Part shown: piece by piece, positions 35,628 to 48,568 of the stretch
How positions within the stretch are numbered: the stretch's first letter is position 1
Layout of the letters: every line of letters begins with the position of its first letter
Made by a program: the position numbers and the translations under genes
The notes under the pieces: model-generated
The model's database searches: none
The model's input: only the letters and a program-made list of their open reading frames with translations
Told to the model about the DNA's origin: nothing
Assembly (NCBI GenBank): GCA_006176705.1
Contig: QRFJ01000775.1
Location: forward strand, 679,136 to 743,135
Length of the DNA: 64,000 nt
Origin: Cocos nucifera
Lineage: Eukaryota > Streptophyta > Magnoliopsida > Arecales > Arecaceae
Reading direction: 5' to 3'

Positions 35628-38046
35628 TGAAGGAAACCTAGCAGGGTTCTAAGCATGCTTTTCAAAACTTTTTCAAAAAATGACAACGAAAGCTAAATTA
35701 ATCTTCATTAATTTATTGCATGCTATGATCTAATCATAAAATCCTACTTTAGGATCTTTGATATGTTAATATGCATTAGAAAACTAAAATATAATAGATC
35801 AGCAAATCTCATTTACTGACTGATCTATGTTCAGAGCATAGTACCTATAAGTGGGTAGATGATCACTGTAATCTAGATCTATCAAAAAATCGCTCATGTA
35901 TCGTGCTGCAGCCACACATGTGTTCGGCCTTTACGATGTGTCCACATGGAGCCCCTAGTCCTGATCAACCCGTCCGAAGTGCTAGCTCCTCTTCGGGGCC
36001 TTCGATAGTCGACCTTCATTGATCCAATCGACGAACAACTCCTAATCTTTTGGATGGTCCAGAAATCAGAAGATGCAATGAAGGAAGATGAGATGGTGGT
36101 GAAAGTCAATGGAGATCTGGCACACAAACTCTCCGTCCAAATCTAGAGTCCCCACTCTAGGATTCAGCGTTCATCCTTTAGAACCTTGATCCTTTTCTCT
36201 CTTTGAAAAAAAAAATCTCATGTTTAGAAGGTAGCGCCCTTCTCTGATTTCTATCTCATAGAAATCCTTCGATACCTCATGCACACCCAAGGCCTCTTAT
36301 CTGATTTCTCACGTAGATCCCTCTTTTTCCACATGCCTAGAAAAAATTCATTTTAATAGGCATCTATGCATGGGAGGATAAGGATAGGTTTGATTGAACT
36401 TATTTCAACCAATCTCTTGAATTCAAAATTCAAGAGGACTCCTAATCCATTCCAGCACAAATCCCAAGAGGTTGATGCACAAAAGGACTCTCCTTCTATG
36501 CACCCATACCTAGAACACACAAAAAATGTGTGAGAGAAAGAGAGCTTTAGGCATGGAGATGAGGATGAGAGGGAGTTGGGAAGTTTCAATTAAACTAACC
36601 AACACAAGTTGAATTCAAAATTCAACTTGCTCTCAATCTGATCTGATCCAATGCTTGGACCAGATGAAAGGTAGATAAGAGGAGGCACACAACTACCTTT
36701 TGGCATGGAGAAATCCTATGCACATTTCCAATGTGCGTGGAGAAAAAGAATGGATCAAAGGTCAATGGTGCAGGGAGATAGGAATTCAAACTAGCTTTGA
36801 ATTCGATCAAATTGGTTTCATCTAAACCAATTTATCTTGACCAATTAAAACTAGGATAAACCAAATCATATTAGGCTTTAACCTAACTTAATTAATTTCT
36901 AATCAAATTAGAAATTAATCGAGTCCAACCCTTAATCAAATCAGGATCCATCTTCCTAAGCGATTAGATCATCACATGATTTGATCAGTTCAAACCTAAT
37001 TAAATCAAATTCAATTAGACTTGATCAATTCCTCATTGCTCAATCAAATTGAGCTAATCAGCAATCTAATTGCTAATTAATCCTCCAATAATAACTGAGT
37101 CTCAATCTAGTGAAACCCTTTGATCAACCATCAGATCAGGTAGGAACTCCTATTGTATGTGACCCCATAGGTTTGAATCCTAAGCCGGTAGCACAGAAAC
37201 TAATTTTCTATACCAATCAATATGACCATCTAGTAGTGATACCCAATGTTCGGATAGGTCAAAAATTATAATGCAACATCGACGAACCTGTGACATATGG
37301 TTACTGTATAATTCATCCTCTTGACCACGATGCTCATAGGATAATCTAGGATTAATTGCCAATCCTAAAAATTCATCCATATTGTATTTCAAAATTTAGC
37401 ATCCATTATATGGACAACCCTGATCGAGGATTTGCTAAATTAATATACAGCGATGCACTTGCTCCAACACTTGAAGGGGTTAATCCCATCTTGACTCATG
37501 CATCGATAAGCCAAGTACTTGACTACATCCAGTAGTCTTCCATCACTGAATTAGAAATTCAAATAGTTCGGTACCTAAGTATAGTGAGTTGCTTGCAAGT
37601 CACCGTGGTGATATCAGATCTAAGGGATATATATACCCATATCCTTCATGAGCAATCTTGGCAGAAGAGAGCTCCGTAGTTGGATCTTGATCAATGAAAT
37701 GTACTCCTATATTTCACCTACATGCCATAATAGCATCACCATGCTTCTTGGTTAAGAGGATAACCAATACTTATGGCGCACAATGACCTATTCTTGATTA
37801 ATGTTGTCATCCTACGTAACAACGAATCATTTGATCCGATCAGTTTAAGGACTAAATGACAAATCCTCTTTTGTCGAGTCTAAATAGTCCTAAGAACTTC
37901 ATCATAGAGAGTTCATTACAAGAAGATGTACAAAGTGATGAACTTTCTAGAATAATAATTTTATTCAATTAAAATTTATGTATAAATTATATTTAGCTCA
38001 ACCATTTACAATCTAGATGATTGGCTTTAGGATACATTTTTTAACA
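35628..38046 (-). repeat. 3' LTR of copia 2 (2.42 kb)
   Basis: Partner is 43404-45800. Starts TGTTAAAAAATGTATCC on the minus strand and ends at 35628 with CTTCA. Confidence 0.92.
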
Positions 38047-38060
38047 ACTTCCACTTAGAC
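38047..38060 (-). other. PPT of copia 2
   Basis: Minus-strand CTAAGTGGAAGT just before the 3' LTR. Confidence 0.7.
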
Positions 38061-38089
38061 TAAAGCCATTCAAAATAGTATTGAATACT

Positions 38090-38660
38090 CATCTTCCATT
38101 TATGATTATCGAACTCTTTGATTCTGAGAGCTTTAGTAAATGGGTTGGCCACATTCTCCTTTTTGTCGATCTTTTGAAGCTCGACGTCACTTCACTTTAC
38201 GATTTCTCATACAAGATGGTAGCGATGCAAAATGTGTTTGGTGCGTTGATGTATCTTTGACTCCTTCGCTTGGGCTATGGCTTCAGTGCTGTCACAGTAA
38301 AGCAGAACCAGACCATCCAAGGAGAGTGCCACTCCTAGCTTGTCGATAAACTTCCACAGTCACACAGCTTTCTTCATAGCCTTAGATGCCGCGACATACT
38401 CCATCTCGCATACAAAAATGGCCATAGTGTGCTGCTTGAAACTCTTCCAATAGACCGCTTCTTCATTCGGGGTAAACACATAACCTGACACATTCTTGCT
38501 ATCATCATGATCTAATTGAAAATTGAAATCAATATATTTCATAAGTTTCAAGTCAGTATCTTCATAGATAAGCCACTGGTCCTTAGTATTTCTCAAATAT
38601 TTTAGAATCATCTTTATAACCTTTCAGTGGTTCTCATCTAGATCAGACTGATATCTACTC
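38090..38660 (-). pseudogene. copia 2 RNase H
   Basis: MILKYLRNTKDQWLIYEDTD and LKLMKYIDFNFQLDHDDSKN, then VSGYVFTPNEEAVYWKSFKQ and HTMAIFVCEMEYVAASKAMK (38611-38363) form the copia RNase H block. Usual forms are YTDSDFQ and SGYVFxLNGGAVSWKSxKQ. The first Asp of the acid set (YTDSDFQ) is YIDFNFQ here. The C-terminal half continues in other frames to about 38100. Confidence 0.9.
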
Positions 38661-39800
38661 ACTATCCCTAGTGAGTATGCCACGACTGGTCTCGTACATG
38701 TCATGGCGTATATAATAGAACCTATTGTCAAAGCATATAGTATTCTACTCATACACTCTCTTTTGAGGAGTTATCGGATAATCCTTCTTTGCGAGAGAAA
38801 TTTCGTGGCCTATCGGGAGAAAGCCTTTCTTGGAATTCATCATGCTGAACCTCTTTAGCATGGTATCGATGTATGTAGACTAGGACAACCCAAGCAATCT
38901 TTTAGATTTATCCCTATAGATCTTCATTCCTAGGATGTAGGAAGCTCCTCCCAAGTCTTTCATGGAGAATGAGACGATAGCCAAATCTTTATATTCTGTA
39001 ATGTAGGGGTGTCATTTTTTATTAAAAAAATATCATCCACATGCAATATAAGAAATACAACTATAGAATCATTAACCTATTTGTACATACAGAATTTTTT
39101 TTTATGTTTAACGAAACCATACGTTCTGATCACTTTATCAAAATGCATGTTCCAACTTCAAGATGCCTGCTTCAATCCATAGATGGATCTCTGAAGCCTG
39201 CATACCTTGGACTCATCTATAGATGTGAAACTCTCAGGCTGTATCATATATATCTCTTCGTCTAGTTCTTCATTTAAAAAAGCTATTTATCCATTTGCCA
39301 AATCTCATAGTTTAGGTATGCTGCTATTGCAAGCATAATCTAAATGGACTTGAGCATTGCCACTGGAGAGAACGTCTCGTCATAGTCAATACCATAACAT
39401 TGATGATATTCCTTAGCAACCAGATGGACTTTATAGATTTTTATCTTTCCATCTGCACTCCATTTTCTTTTAAAAAGTTACTTATACCTAATGGATTTTG
39501 CCCCTTCAGGTGGATCAACCAGTGTCCATATGCTGTTGACTTTCATGAACTCCATTTCAGACTTTATGGCTTCTAGCCATTTATCAGAGTTGGTCCTCTA
39601 CATAGCATCCATGTAGGTGATTGGATCCACATCATCCTTATCGAGTTCAATAGGATCAACATCCCGAACTAAGAAATCATAGTATCTATCTGGTTGACGT
39701 GGTATTCTATCAAATCTCCTTAAGGGTGCCTTTATAATAGGCTCTAGGTTTGATCTTATCAAATTCAGTTCTGCAGGTTCACTAGAATGTGTCAATTCTT
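38660..39800 (-). pseudogene. copia 2 reverse transcriptase
   Basis: The linker is open (39795-39598): EPAELNLIRSNLEPIIKAPL, RRFDRIPRQPDRYYDFLVRD and ELDKDDVDPITYMDAM, the part before RT. RT blocks follow in broken frames: PPEGAKSIR-like near 39500, VYMIQPESFTS-like near 39240, LKQASxSWNMHFDKVI near 39160, and the YVDDIF site near 39040. The frame breaks many times over this stretch, more than in copia 1. Confidence 0.85.
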
Positions 39801-39879
39801 TTATCTGTCCAACTTCACTAAGTCAACATTAGAGGCAGCTTGTTCCTTTCATAAGAAACTTCTTTTTCAAAAAGATTAT

Positions 39880-40870
39880 CTTATTATTGATGAACACCTT
39901 TTGCTCTTCAGCAAGATAGAAGTAATATCCCCTAGTTTTCTTGGGGTATCCTATAAACAAGCATTTATCAGGCCTAGGTTCAAGCTTTTCTGACTGTAAA
40001 TATTTTATATAAGCCGGACATCCCCAAAACCTAAGGTGAGCGAGTGTCGACTTACGACCAGTCCATATCTTATATGGAGTCTTTATAATAGACTTGCTTG
40101 GAATGTTGTTTAAAATAAAATAAGCAGTCTCGAGTACATAACCCTAGAAAAAAATGATAGACTCGCAAAACCCATCATGGATCAAACCATGTCCAACAAG
40201 GTCCAATTTCTTCTTTTGGATACATCATTATGCTATGGTGTTTCAGGAGAGGTCCATTGTGAGAGAATCTCATTCTCTCCTAGATATGTCAAGAACTCAT
40301 TAGAGAGGTATTTACCTCCTCGTTCTGACTGAAGAGCTTTAATACTCTTTTCAAGTTATTTTTTTACATCATTTGGATATCATTTGAATATTTTAAATGA
40401 ATCAGATTTACTCTTTATAAGATAGACATATCCATACCTAGATAGATCGTCAGTAAATGTAATGAAGTAGTAGAACCCACCTCTAGTACATATGTTCATA
40501 GGTCCATATACATCAGTATGTACTAGACTCAGAAGCTCAATGGTCCGTTCACCCTTTTTAGTAAAAGGTGATTTGATCATCTTACCAAGAAGATAGGACT
40601 CACAGATGGTCAATGATTCACAGTCATCGATGTCAAGGATATGCTCCTTAACTAATCTATTGATCCTATTCTTATTTATATGATCTAGCCGACAGTGTTA
40701 AAGATAGGCATTAGTGACAACATTTAGTTTAGGATGTTTATTTGATGTGTACATTATACTAATAGGCTATGATAAAATGTAAATGCTATTTCTTAATTAT
40801 CCTTGTATTACTGTAATACCATTCATAATGATATCATAATAATTTTCTTTTATTGATAAACAATAACCAT
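39880..40870 (-). pseudogene. copia 2 integrase
   Basis: CESYLLGKMIKSPFTKKGER (about 40605) is the zinc-region end; the family has CESCLxGKM, so a Cys is Tyr. ELLSLVHTDVYGPM (first catalytic Asp) and YYFITFTDDLSRYGYVYLIK (40550-40390) follow in one frame. Later blocks, including the YPKKTRGYYFYLAEEQK-like end near 39950, lie in other frames. A run of stops near 40370-40250 breaks the core. Confidence 0.88.
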
Positions 40871-40871
40871 C

Positions 40872-41353
40872 CTAGGCTAGAAGTCCAATAGATATTATGT
40901 TCATCATAAAAGATGAACAATAGTAACAGTCACTTAAAATGATATTACTATTTCTGAAAACAAGCTTGAGAGTTCTCAATGCTAAGACTGAAACTTTACT
41001 TTCATCTCCAATATTAAGAAATCTATCATCATTCTCAAACTTTCTACCAATTTGAAGTTCATGCAATGAATTGCATATGTGAAATAGACTCCCAATATCC
41101 AATACCCAGGTAGATGTATTACAAATAGAAAAATTATAAGGTGTTATCATATAACAGCCTTGACCAGCAACCACTTATTCTTATTCAGCCTATTCAGGTC
41201 AAGAGGATCATTCCTCTTTGGGTCTGCCAGATTAGGGTTAATACTAGACTTCTCATCATCAGGTCCTAAGTGCTTGCCACTATCCAATAGTGAATGAAGT
41301 GGACATACACTAGCCATTCTATTTATCTGAAAGAAAAACATAATAAATCTCAA
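40872..41353 (-). pseudogene. copia 2 protease and GAG-pre-integrase, with short unrelated N part
   Basis: From 41353, MASVCPLHSLLDSGKHLGPD and about 25 further residues have no match in copia 1. NRLNKNKWLLVKA then joins the line that in copia 1 is the end of gag. The protease follows with NTSTWVLDIGSLFHICNSLH (about 41110-41050): the DTG triad reads DIG. FLNIGDESKVSVLALRTLKL and NIILSDCYYCSSFMMNIISI correspond to GAG-pre-integrase. Two overlapping frames suggest one frameshift near 41160. The gag capsid domain is missing upstream. Confidence 0.85.
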
Positions 41354-43388
41354 AGACTTGAACTTTAGTCTAAAGATCCTTCCATTATTTTTAAATGAAT
41401 CAATAGCCTCTACCTCTAATTTGAGAAATTACACTAATTTCTTAGTGGATACTAGAATCCATATACAATACAGACGGGCCTGAGGAAAGCTCTGGCTAAT
41501 CCATGTGCATCTACAGGTAGGTTCACGATCAATTATTTTTCTAAATAATTTTTAGTAATTTAGATTTTATCCTAGAAATTAAATTAGTAGGCTTTGGCCT
41601 CTATTGAAATGGTCCAATTAGGTCCAACCATTAACATGATTGACTTTGATGCATCAAGCAAATGAAAATCAGGCTCGAAGAAAGCTCTAGCTAACCTGAT
41701 CGTCGTTTAGAGAGTGTGACCTAATCATCATATGATGGACAATAATTCCAATATCTAGATGAACATCGATGTAAGGCACCTCCAATATCCACCTAGAAAA
41801 TTGGACTCATTACTATTCATCTTAATGGGAGGCTTTGACTTAGTTATCCTCAAAACTTTATCATTTTAAGAACCTAATAATTTACAGAATTTAATTTACT
41901 TATGATTTGAGATAGAAAGGACATGGACCATATTTCTTCCACTCACTTCACTAAGTCAATTGATGAGGACTAGGATCAATTTTGGTCAATGGGCACCTAA
42001 TTCAGTCCAATTGAATTGAAATCAGTCAAACTAATTTCTAGTGACATGGGTCAGCTCGAATCACTAAGTGATCTAATCAAATCATAATTAACCATGTCGA
42101 TCAGGTAAGTAAGATCAGTGGAAGAAATATGCCATTAACTTGTCAAAGATCAAATTAGTGCGAGCAGCTCCCAATTAAAAACCACTGATCTAAACTGCCA
42201 GACTTACCTTAGACACCAACCGATTAATTAGGTTTAATCAGATCAACTTAGTAATTACAGACTAGACCGCTTAGCCATAAATTAAGTCCATTTTGGTCTC
42301 GTTAAAGATATAGACTCATTCAACTATAACTATTGAAGTTGAGTCTAGAGTGTCCTTGTGATCAACTACTCTAGATTAATCCATTCTTTAACTAACCTTA
42401 GGTCTAACCCAATTAATAGACCTAATTCATCTAAACCTTTAACCCATAGAATTATGAATTTATCTTAGGATCTTTAATTCACAATTCTAGATCCTACTAG
42501 ACAACACTTAATTCTTTTAGTTAAGTTTTGGACTGATGGATTGGGGTTCGGCATTTTGAAAATAATTTTCAATTTTTGAAAGATTCTTTAGAACCTAGCA
42601 TTGTTTCACGACTCATTTCAAAAATAGGTTGGCTTATTTCACAAATAAGCACTAGTAATAGATTTGTTCAATAAAAAATAGCCATGGAATAGCTTCAGCC
42701 AACTTCTCGATTGGGCTGGCTTGGATCCCATCCGAGCCAGTCCGAGTAGAAGCTGAGCTTAGCTTGGTCCCTTAGACAGTCAGCTCGAGTAGAAAAAACT
42801 AGAAACCTAATATTTTGTTGAATTGGCTTAAATCCCATCCGAGCCAGCCCGATCATAAGTTGAGTCAGCTGAATTTCAGAGAGTGGCTTGAGCAAAAGTA
42901 TAGAAGACCGACTTTCAGTCGAGCTGGCTCGGATCCAATCCCAGTCAGCCCGAGTAAAAGTCGAGCCAACCCAATTTCTGACCGAGCCAACTGGAGCAGT
43001 AGTCTGGAGATTGTTTTAGGTTGGCATGCTGGTCGAGCTGGCTTGATTCCTAAGGCAGCCGACTCGACCAGCGAATAGAACCTTCATAAGATCCTATTTG
43101 GGTTTAATCTAAACCTATATACATTACATAAAAAATCATGAAATATTTAGATCTAATCTAAACACTAATTCATGATGAAATTTAGATTAAAACCAATTCA
43201 AAATATATCATAAAAATTCATAAGATAATATCTAAATTTTTTATGATCAATGTTATAGATCAACATACCAGGACAACCTCTCCACTATAAAGGATAAATC
43301 TTTCAACAGGACAACCTATAGTTCATGCGATCATTGTGTTACACATTAAATCTTTTTAATTTACATAAAAACATGTCGAGCAACCTAT
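41354..43388 (-). other. copia 2 leader
   Basis: About 2 kb of noncoding sequence between PBS and the first coding part. It matches the copia 1 leader (46824-48553) in order, for example GCCTCTACCTCTAATTTGAG at about 41407 and 46928. It differs by a block of GC-rich tandem repeats at 42700-43080 that copia 1 lacks. Confidence 0.75.
42700..43080 (+). repeat. GC-rich tandem repeat, ~105-bp period, 3-4 copies
   Basis: Unit starts at about 42713, 42820, 42921 and 43035 with GAGCTGGCTCGGATCC-like words, followed by CCGAGCCAGCCCGA- and AAAGTCGAGCC-type words. Spacing is 107, 101 and 114 bp. Confidence 0.82.
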
Positions 43389-43401
43389 GGCTCTAATGCC
43401 A
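43389..43401 (-). other. PBS of copia 2, initiator-Met
   Basis: Minus-strand TGGCATTAGAGCC, two transitions from TGGTATCAGAGCC, two bases from the LTR. Confidence 0.82.
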
Positions 43402-43403
43402 TC

Positions 43404-45800
43404 CGAAGGGAACCTAGCAGGATTCTAAGCATTCTTTTCGAAATTTTTTCAAAAAATGATAGCGAAAGCTAAACTATTCTACATTAATTTACTGCATGCT
43501 ATGATCTAATCATAAAATCCTACTTTAGGATCTTGGGCATGTTAATATGTATTAGAAAAATAAAATATAATAAATCAGTAAATCTCATTTGCTGATCGAT
43601 CTATGTTCAGAGCATAGTACTTGTGCGTGGATAAATGATCTTCGCAATCTGGATCCATCAAAAAATCACTCCTTTATCACGCTATAGCCAAACATGTGTC
43701 CGACCTCTACAGTGAGTCCACATGTAGCTCCTGATCCTAATCAACCTCTCTGGAGTGCTAGCTTCTCTTCGGAGCCTTTGACAGTCAATCTTCATCGATC
43801 CAATCGACGAACTACTTTTGATCTTCTGGACGCTCTAGAAATCAGAAGATGCAATGAAGGAAGATAAGATGGTGGTGAAAGTCAGTGGAGATTTGGCACT
43901 CAAACTCTCCACCTAAACCTAGAGTCTCCACTCTAGGATTCATCGCTCATCCTTTAGAACCTTGATCCCTTTCTCTCTTTGGAAAAAAAAACTCAAGCCC
44001 AGAAGGTAGTGCCCTTCTTTAATTTCTATCTCACAGAAATCCTTTGATACCTCACGCACACCTAAGGCCTCTCATCTGATTTCTTACATAGATCCCTCTT
44101 TTTCCATACGCCTAGAAAAAAATTCATTTTAATAGACGTCTATGCATGGGAGGATAAGGATAGGTTTGATTGAACTTGTTTCAACCAATCTCTTGAATTC
44201 AAAATTCAAAAGAACTCCTAATCCATTCTAGAACAAATCCCAAGAGGTTGATGCATAGAAAAACTCTCCTTCTACGTGCCCATACCTACAACATACAAAA
44301 AATATGCAAGAGAAAGAGAGCTTTAGGTGTGGATATGAGGATGAGAGGGAGTTGGGAAGTTTCAATCAAACTAACTAACACAAGTTGAATTCAAAATTCA
44401 ACTTTGATCTGATCCAACGCTTGGACTAGGTCAAAGGTAGATAAGAGGAGGCGCACAATTTTTTTAGCATGGAGAAATCCCATCTACATTCCCAATGTGC
44501 ATGGAGAAAAAGAATGGGTCGAAGGTCAAAGGCCTAGGGAGATTGAAATTCAAACTAGCTTTGAATTTGATTAAATTGGTTTCATCCAAATCAATTTATC
44601 TTGACCAATTAAAATTAGGATAAATCCAATCATATTAGGCTTTAACCAAACTTAATCAAGTCCAACCCCTGATCGAGTCCAACCCCTGATCAAATTAGGA
44701 TCCATCTTCCTAAGTGATTAGATTATCACATGATCTGATCAGGTCAAACCTAATTGAATCAAATTTAATTAGACTTGATCAATTCCTCATCGCTCAATCA
44801 AATTGAGCTAATCAGTAATCTAATTGCTAATTAATCCTATAATAATAACTAAGTTCTAATCCAGTGGAACCCTTTGATCAAGCATCAGATCAGGTAGGAA
44901 CTCCTATTGTGTGTGATCCTATAGGTTCGAATCCTAAGTCGGTAGCACTGGAACTAATTTTCTATACCAATCGATGTAACCATCTAGCAATGATATCTGA
45001 CGTTCAGATAGATAAAAAATTATAATATAACATCGATGAACCTGTGGCATATGGTTACCTTATAATTCATCTCCTTGACCACGATGCTCATAGGATGATC
45101 TAGGATTAACTGCCAATCCTAAAATTCATCTACATTGTATTTCAAAATTCAACATCCATCATATGGACTATCCCGATCGAGGATTTGCTAAATTAAAATA
45201 CAACGATACACTTGCTCCAACATTTGGAGAGGTCAATCTCATCTTGACTCACGCATCGACAAGCCAAGTACTTGACTATACCTAGTAGCCTTCCATCACT
45301 AAATTAGAAATTTAGGTAGTCCGATACCTAAGTATAGTGAGTTGCTTGTAAGTCATTGTGATGATCTCAGGTCTAAGGGATAGATATACCCATATCCTTT
45401 GCAAGCAATCTTGGTAGAAGAGAGCTCCGCAGTTGGGTCACGATCAGTAAAATGTATTCCTATATTTCATCTGCATGCCATAATAGCATCATCATACTTC
45501 TTGGTCAAGAGGACAACCAACACTTATGGCACACAATGATCTACTCTTGATTAACTTTGTCATTCTATGTAACAATGAATCATTTGATCGTGATCTGTTT
45601 AAGAACTAAATGATAAATCCTCCTTTGTCGAGTCTAAATAGCCCTAAGGACTTCATCACAGAGAGTTCATTATAGGAAGATGCACAAAGTGATGAAATTG
45701 CCATAATACTAATTTTATTCAATTAAAATTTAAGTACAAATTACATTTAGCTCAACCATCTATAATCTAGATGATTGACTTTAGGATACATTTTTCAACA
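43404..45800 (-). repeat. 5' LTR of copia 2 (2.40 kb)
   Basis: Minus strand TGTTGAAAAATGTATCC to CCCTTCG at 43404; collinear with 35628-38046. Confidence 0.92.
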
Positions 45801-45805
45801 CTTTC
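45801..45805 (+). repeat. TSD CTTTC of copia 2, right copy
   Basis: Pairs with 35623-35627. Confidence 0.85.
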
Positions 45806-46019
45806 ATCTCCAAAGTTCAGGAACCTCTTACCTTGCTTGAATCTCCTATTGATCTACAACCCCTGCAATGAATTACAAATATGGTAAGGATTATCGGTAT
45901 CCAATACCTAGTCAGCAATATCATAGATAGAGAAATTGCAAGGAGTTATCATATAAATACCTTGTCCAGCAATAGCTTGCTTTTTTCTCGACCTATTCGG
46001 ATCCAATGAGGCTATGTAC
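45806..46019 (-). pseudogene. copia 1 protease
   Basis: Minus-strand reading QGIYMITPCNFSIYDIAD, then VLDTDNPYHICNSLQGL (about 45910) and FKQGKRFLNFGDE: copia protease with DTG changed to DTD. The Trp before VLDT is a stop. It is cut at its C-terminal side by copia 2; the continuation lies at 35622 and below. Confidence 0.85.
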
Positions 46020-46823
46020 CGAGGATAGTTCCTCTTTCAATGCCCTCCTTGTAGAAAAAGCACTTAACTTGACTCTTTTCGAGCTTTATCTTCTTGATCT
46101 GGTCCTGCACAAATGTCCCAGCCTGAACTTGCACCTTCTTACTCTTCTTCTTCTTGTTCTTCTTTTCTTTCTTAAAGGATCGAGAACTAGAAGAAGATCC
46201 TCCCACTAAGTTCACCGACTCCTTATGGAGCTAATGATCCTTCTCAAAGTTCTGAAGAAATTCTAGTAACCTATGGTAGTTTACTTCAGGCTTTGTCATT
46301 CTGTAATAAGTGAGGAATGGGAGATAAGACTTGGATAATGAGTTCAAAATTGCATCTTTTCCTAGCTGCTCATGGAAGTAAAAATCGAGTTTGCTCAAAT
46401 GCTCCATTAGTTCGATCATGTACAGTACATGATCAGTGACTGAAGCTCTATCCTTCATCCTAGCATTGAAGATGGCACAACTAGTCTTATGCCTTTCAAT
46501 GTCATCAGATGTGCCAAAAGACTTGTTCAATACCTGAAGCATGTATTCTGGTTGAGTAGACTCAAATCTATGACTAAACTCATCATTCATGGCTACCAGT
46601 ATGATACAACGCACCATGGTTCGGTCATTGAGTCACTTCTGATAAGTGTCTCTGACTGTTCCATTTGCATTGGATGCTGGCTCCTCAGGTGCTGGATCTG
46701 TTAGCATGTACAAGTTTCATTCATGTTCTATGATAATCTTGATTTATGGTACCAGTTATCGAAGTTGGATCCCACTAGTTTATCATTGTCTAATAATGAT
46801 TGGAGCAAAAGAAAAGTAGCCAT
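46020..46823 (-). pseudogene. copia 1 Gag
   Basis: Start chosen at 46823 (MATFLLLQSLLDNDKLVGSN), the usual opening of this gag type (NFxxWYRK). A break near 46620 leads to MVRCIILVAMNDEFSHRFES, DIERHKTSCAIFNARMKDRA and VTDHVLYMIELMEHLSKLDF (46617-46234), the UBN2 Gag domain, open for 128 codons. The final part has a Lys-rich stretch (SFKKEKKNKKKKSKKV) and a zinc knuckle remnant KCFFYKEGIERGTILGT, where the family has CxxCxxxGHW: the second Cys is Tyr and the His is Ile. It would have formed the particle shell. Confidence 0.9.
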
Positions 46824-48553
46824 ATCTGCACAAAGAAAAACCAAAATCTAATTAGTAATCAATTTATTAAACCTAAAGATTTAGACTTTAATCAAAAGGT
46901 TCTTCCACTATTTTATTCGAATTGATAGCCTCTACCTCTAATTCAAGAAATTATCTTAATTTCTTAGTGGATACTAGAATCCACATAGATAGGATACAAG
47001 TCCAACTTTGGTTGGTCAACCCATATACATTTAAGGATAGATTCATAATCAATTATTTTTTTAAATAATTTTTAGTAATTTAATTTTGCCCCAGTTCCTA
47101 ATCAGTAGGCTTTGGCCTCTACTGAAAAGATCCGATTAGGTCCAACCATTAACATGGCCATACTTGGTCCATCTAACCAATGAATGATTAAGCTCAACTT
47201 TGGTTGATCAACCTAACCATCATTTAGCTAGATGCGACTAAGAAATCATATTATGAATGATAATTACAATAGCCAATAAGCGCCAGGACTTTGGGCCTCC
47301 AATGATTATCAAACTAATGGACTCATTATCATCCACTTAATGGGAGGCTATGATCTAGTTATCATCATAACTATTTCATTTTTAGGGATCTAATAATTTT
47401 AGATGATTTAATTGATTTGATTTAAGAAAGGTAGAGAGAATGAGCCAACCAATTTCAATTCTCCCATTGACTTCACTAAGTCAGATAAAAAAGGACCTAA
47501 TTTAAGTCGATATTAAGAGCACCTAAATTAGTCACCCTGATTTATCTAATTGACATGGATGAGCCCAAATCATCAAGTGATCTAATCAAAATCTAACTCA
47601 CCAGGATGGCCAGGTAAGTGAGATCAGTGGAAGGGATATGCCATTAACTCGTCAAAGACCGAATCAGTGCAAGTACCTCCCAATTAAAAACCACTAGTCA
47701 GACTGCCAAATATACCTTAGACACCATCTAGTTTATTAGTTTCAATTTGACCAACTTAGTAATTTTAGATTCGACCACGTAGTCAGAAATCAAGTTCATC
47801 TTGGTTCTCGTTAAAGACATGGATTTGACCAACTATAACTATTATAATTGATCTAGAAAATTCTTGACCTAATCTAAGATAACTATTAATTAGATTTAGT
47901 CAATTCTCTAATTAACTCCATTCTTTAATCTAACCTTAGATTCAACCTAATTAATAGACCTAATTCCCACTAACCCATTAACCCAATGTGTTATGATTTG
48001 TGTCTTAGGATCTTCAATTCATAATTTTAGATCCTAATTAGATAATTCTTAATTCTTAATTAAGTTTTGGACTGAAGATTGGGGTTCAGCATTTCAAAAA
48101 TGATTTTCATATTTGTAAAAATTTTTTACTATATGGTTCTACCAATCAATTGCATGTTTGATTTATAATCAATATGCACACATAACAAACATGAAAACTA
48201 TTTTAGATTTAATCTAAACATGCTCATAAAATTGAAACTATTTTAATTCTAATCAATCATAAATCATCTTAGATTAGATCTAACATATTTATGATAATAA
48301 AAATTAAATTAAAATATTTTTAATTAGATTATAAATTTTTTTAGATTTAATCTAAAATTTTATGATTAAGATTTTAGATTAGCACATACCAGGACAACCT
48401 CTCCACTGTAAGGGATAAACTTTACAGCAGAACAATCTTACAGTACGTGCAATCTAAAAATTTATTTTTTAGATTTAAACATCAAATTATAAATTAGATA
48501 TAATCTAAAAATATAATGTAATCATGCATAAAATCATGTAATAAAACAATCTA
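46824..48553 (-). other. copia 1 leader
   Basis: Noncoding, AT-rich, about 1.7 kb; collinear with the copia 2 leader apart from the latter's GC-rich repeat block. Confidence 0.75.
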
Positions 48554-48566
48554 GGCTCTGATACCA
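48554..48566 (-). other. PBS of copia 1, initiator-Met
   Basis: Minus-strand TGGTATCAGAGCC, a perfect match to the standard plant copia site, two bases from the LTR. Confidence 0.92.
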
Positions 48567-48568
48567 AT

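Larger units (their letters stand above)
35628..45800 (-). mobile_element. Ty1/copia element 2 (minus strand) nested inside copia 1, lacking gag
   Basis: Minus strand: 5' LTR 45800-43404, PBS (43401-43389), leader with ~105-bp tandem repeats, a short novel stretch, protease, integrase, RT, RNase H, PPT and 3' LTR 38046-35628. TSD CTTCC/CTTTC. Length 10.17 kb. The capsid region of gag that copia 1 keeps (46823-46020) has no counterpart. It inserted into copia 1 in the same orientation. Integrase, RT and LTR ends are clearly related to those of copia 1, but the LTRs are not identical in sequence, so they are sister families or diverged copies. Confidence 0.93.

Noticed and set aside
46006..46209. 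67-residue plus-strand frame
   Set aside because: Antisense of the copia 1 Gag zinc-knuckle and Lys-rich region.
48554..48566. tRNA-like TGGTATCAGAGCC sequences (here and at 16902, 16931, 20964, 43389, 59885)
   Set aside because: These are primer-binding sites next to LTRs; no cloverleaf is present.
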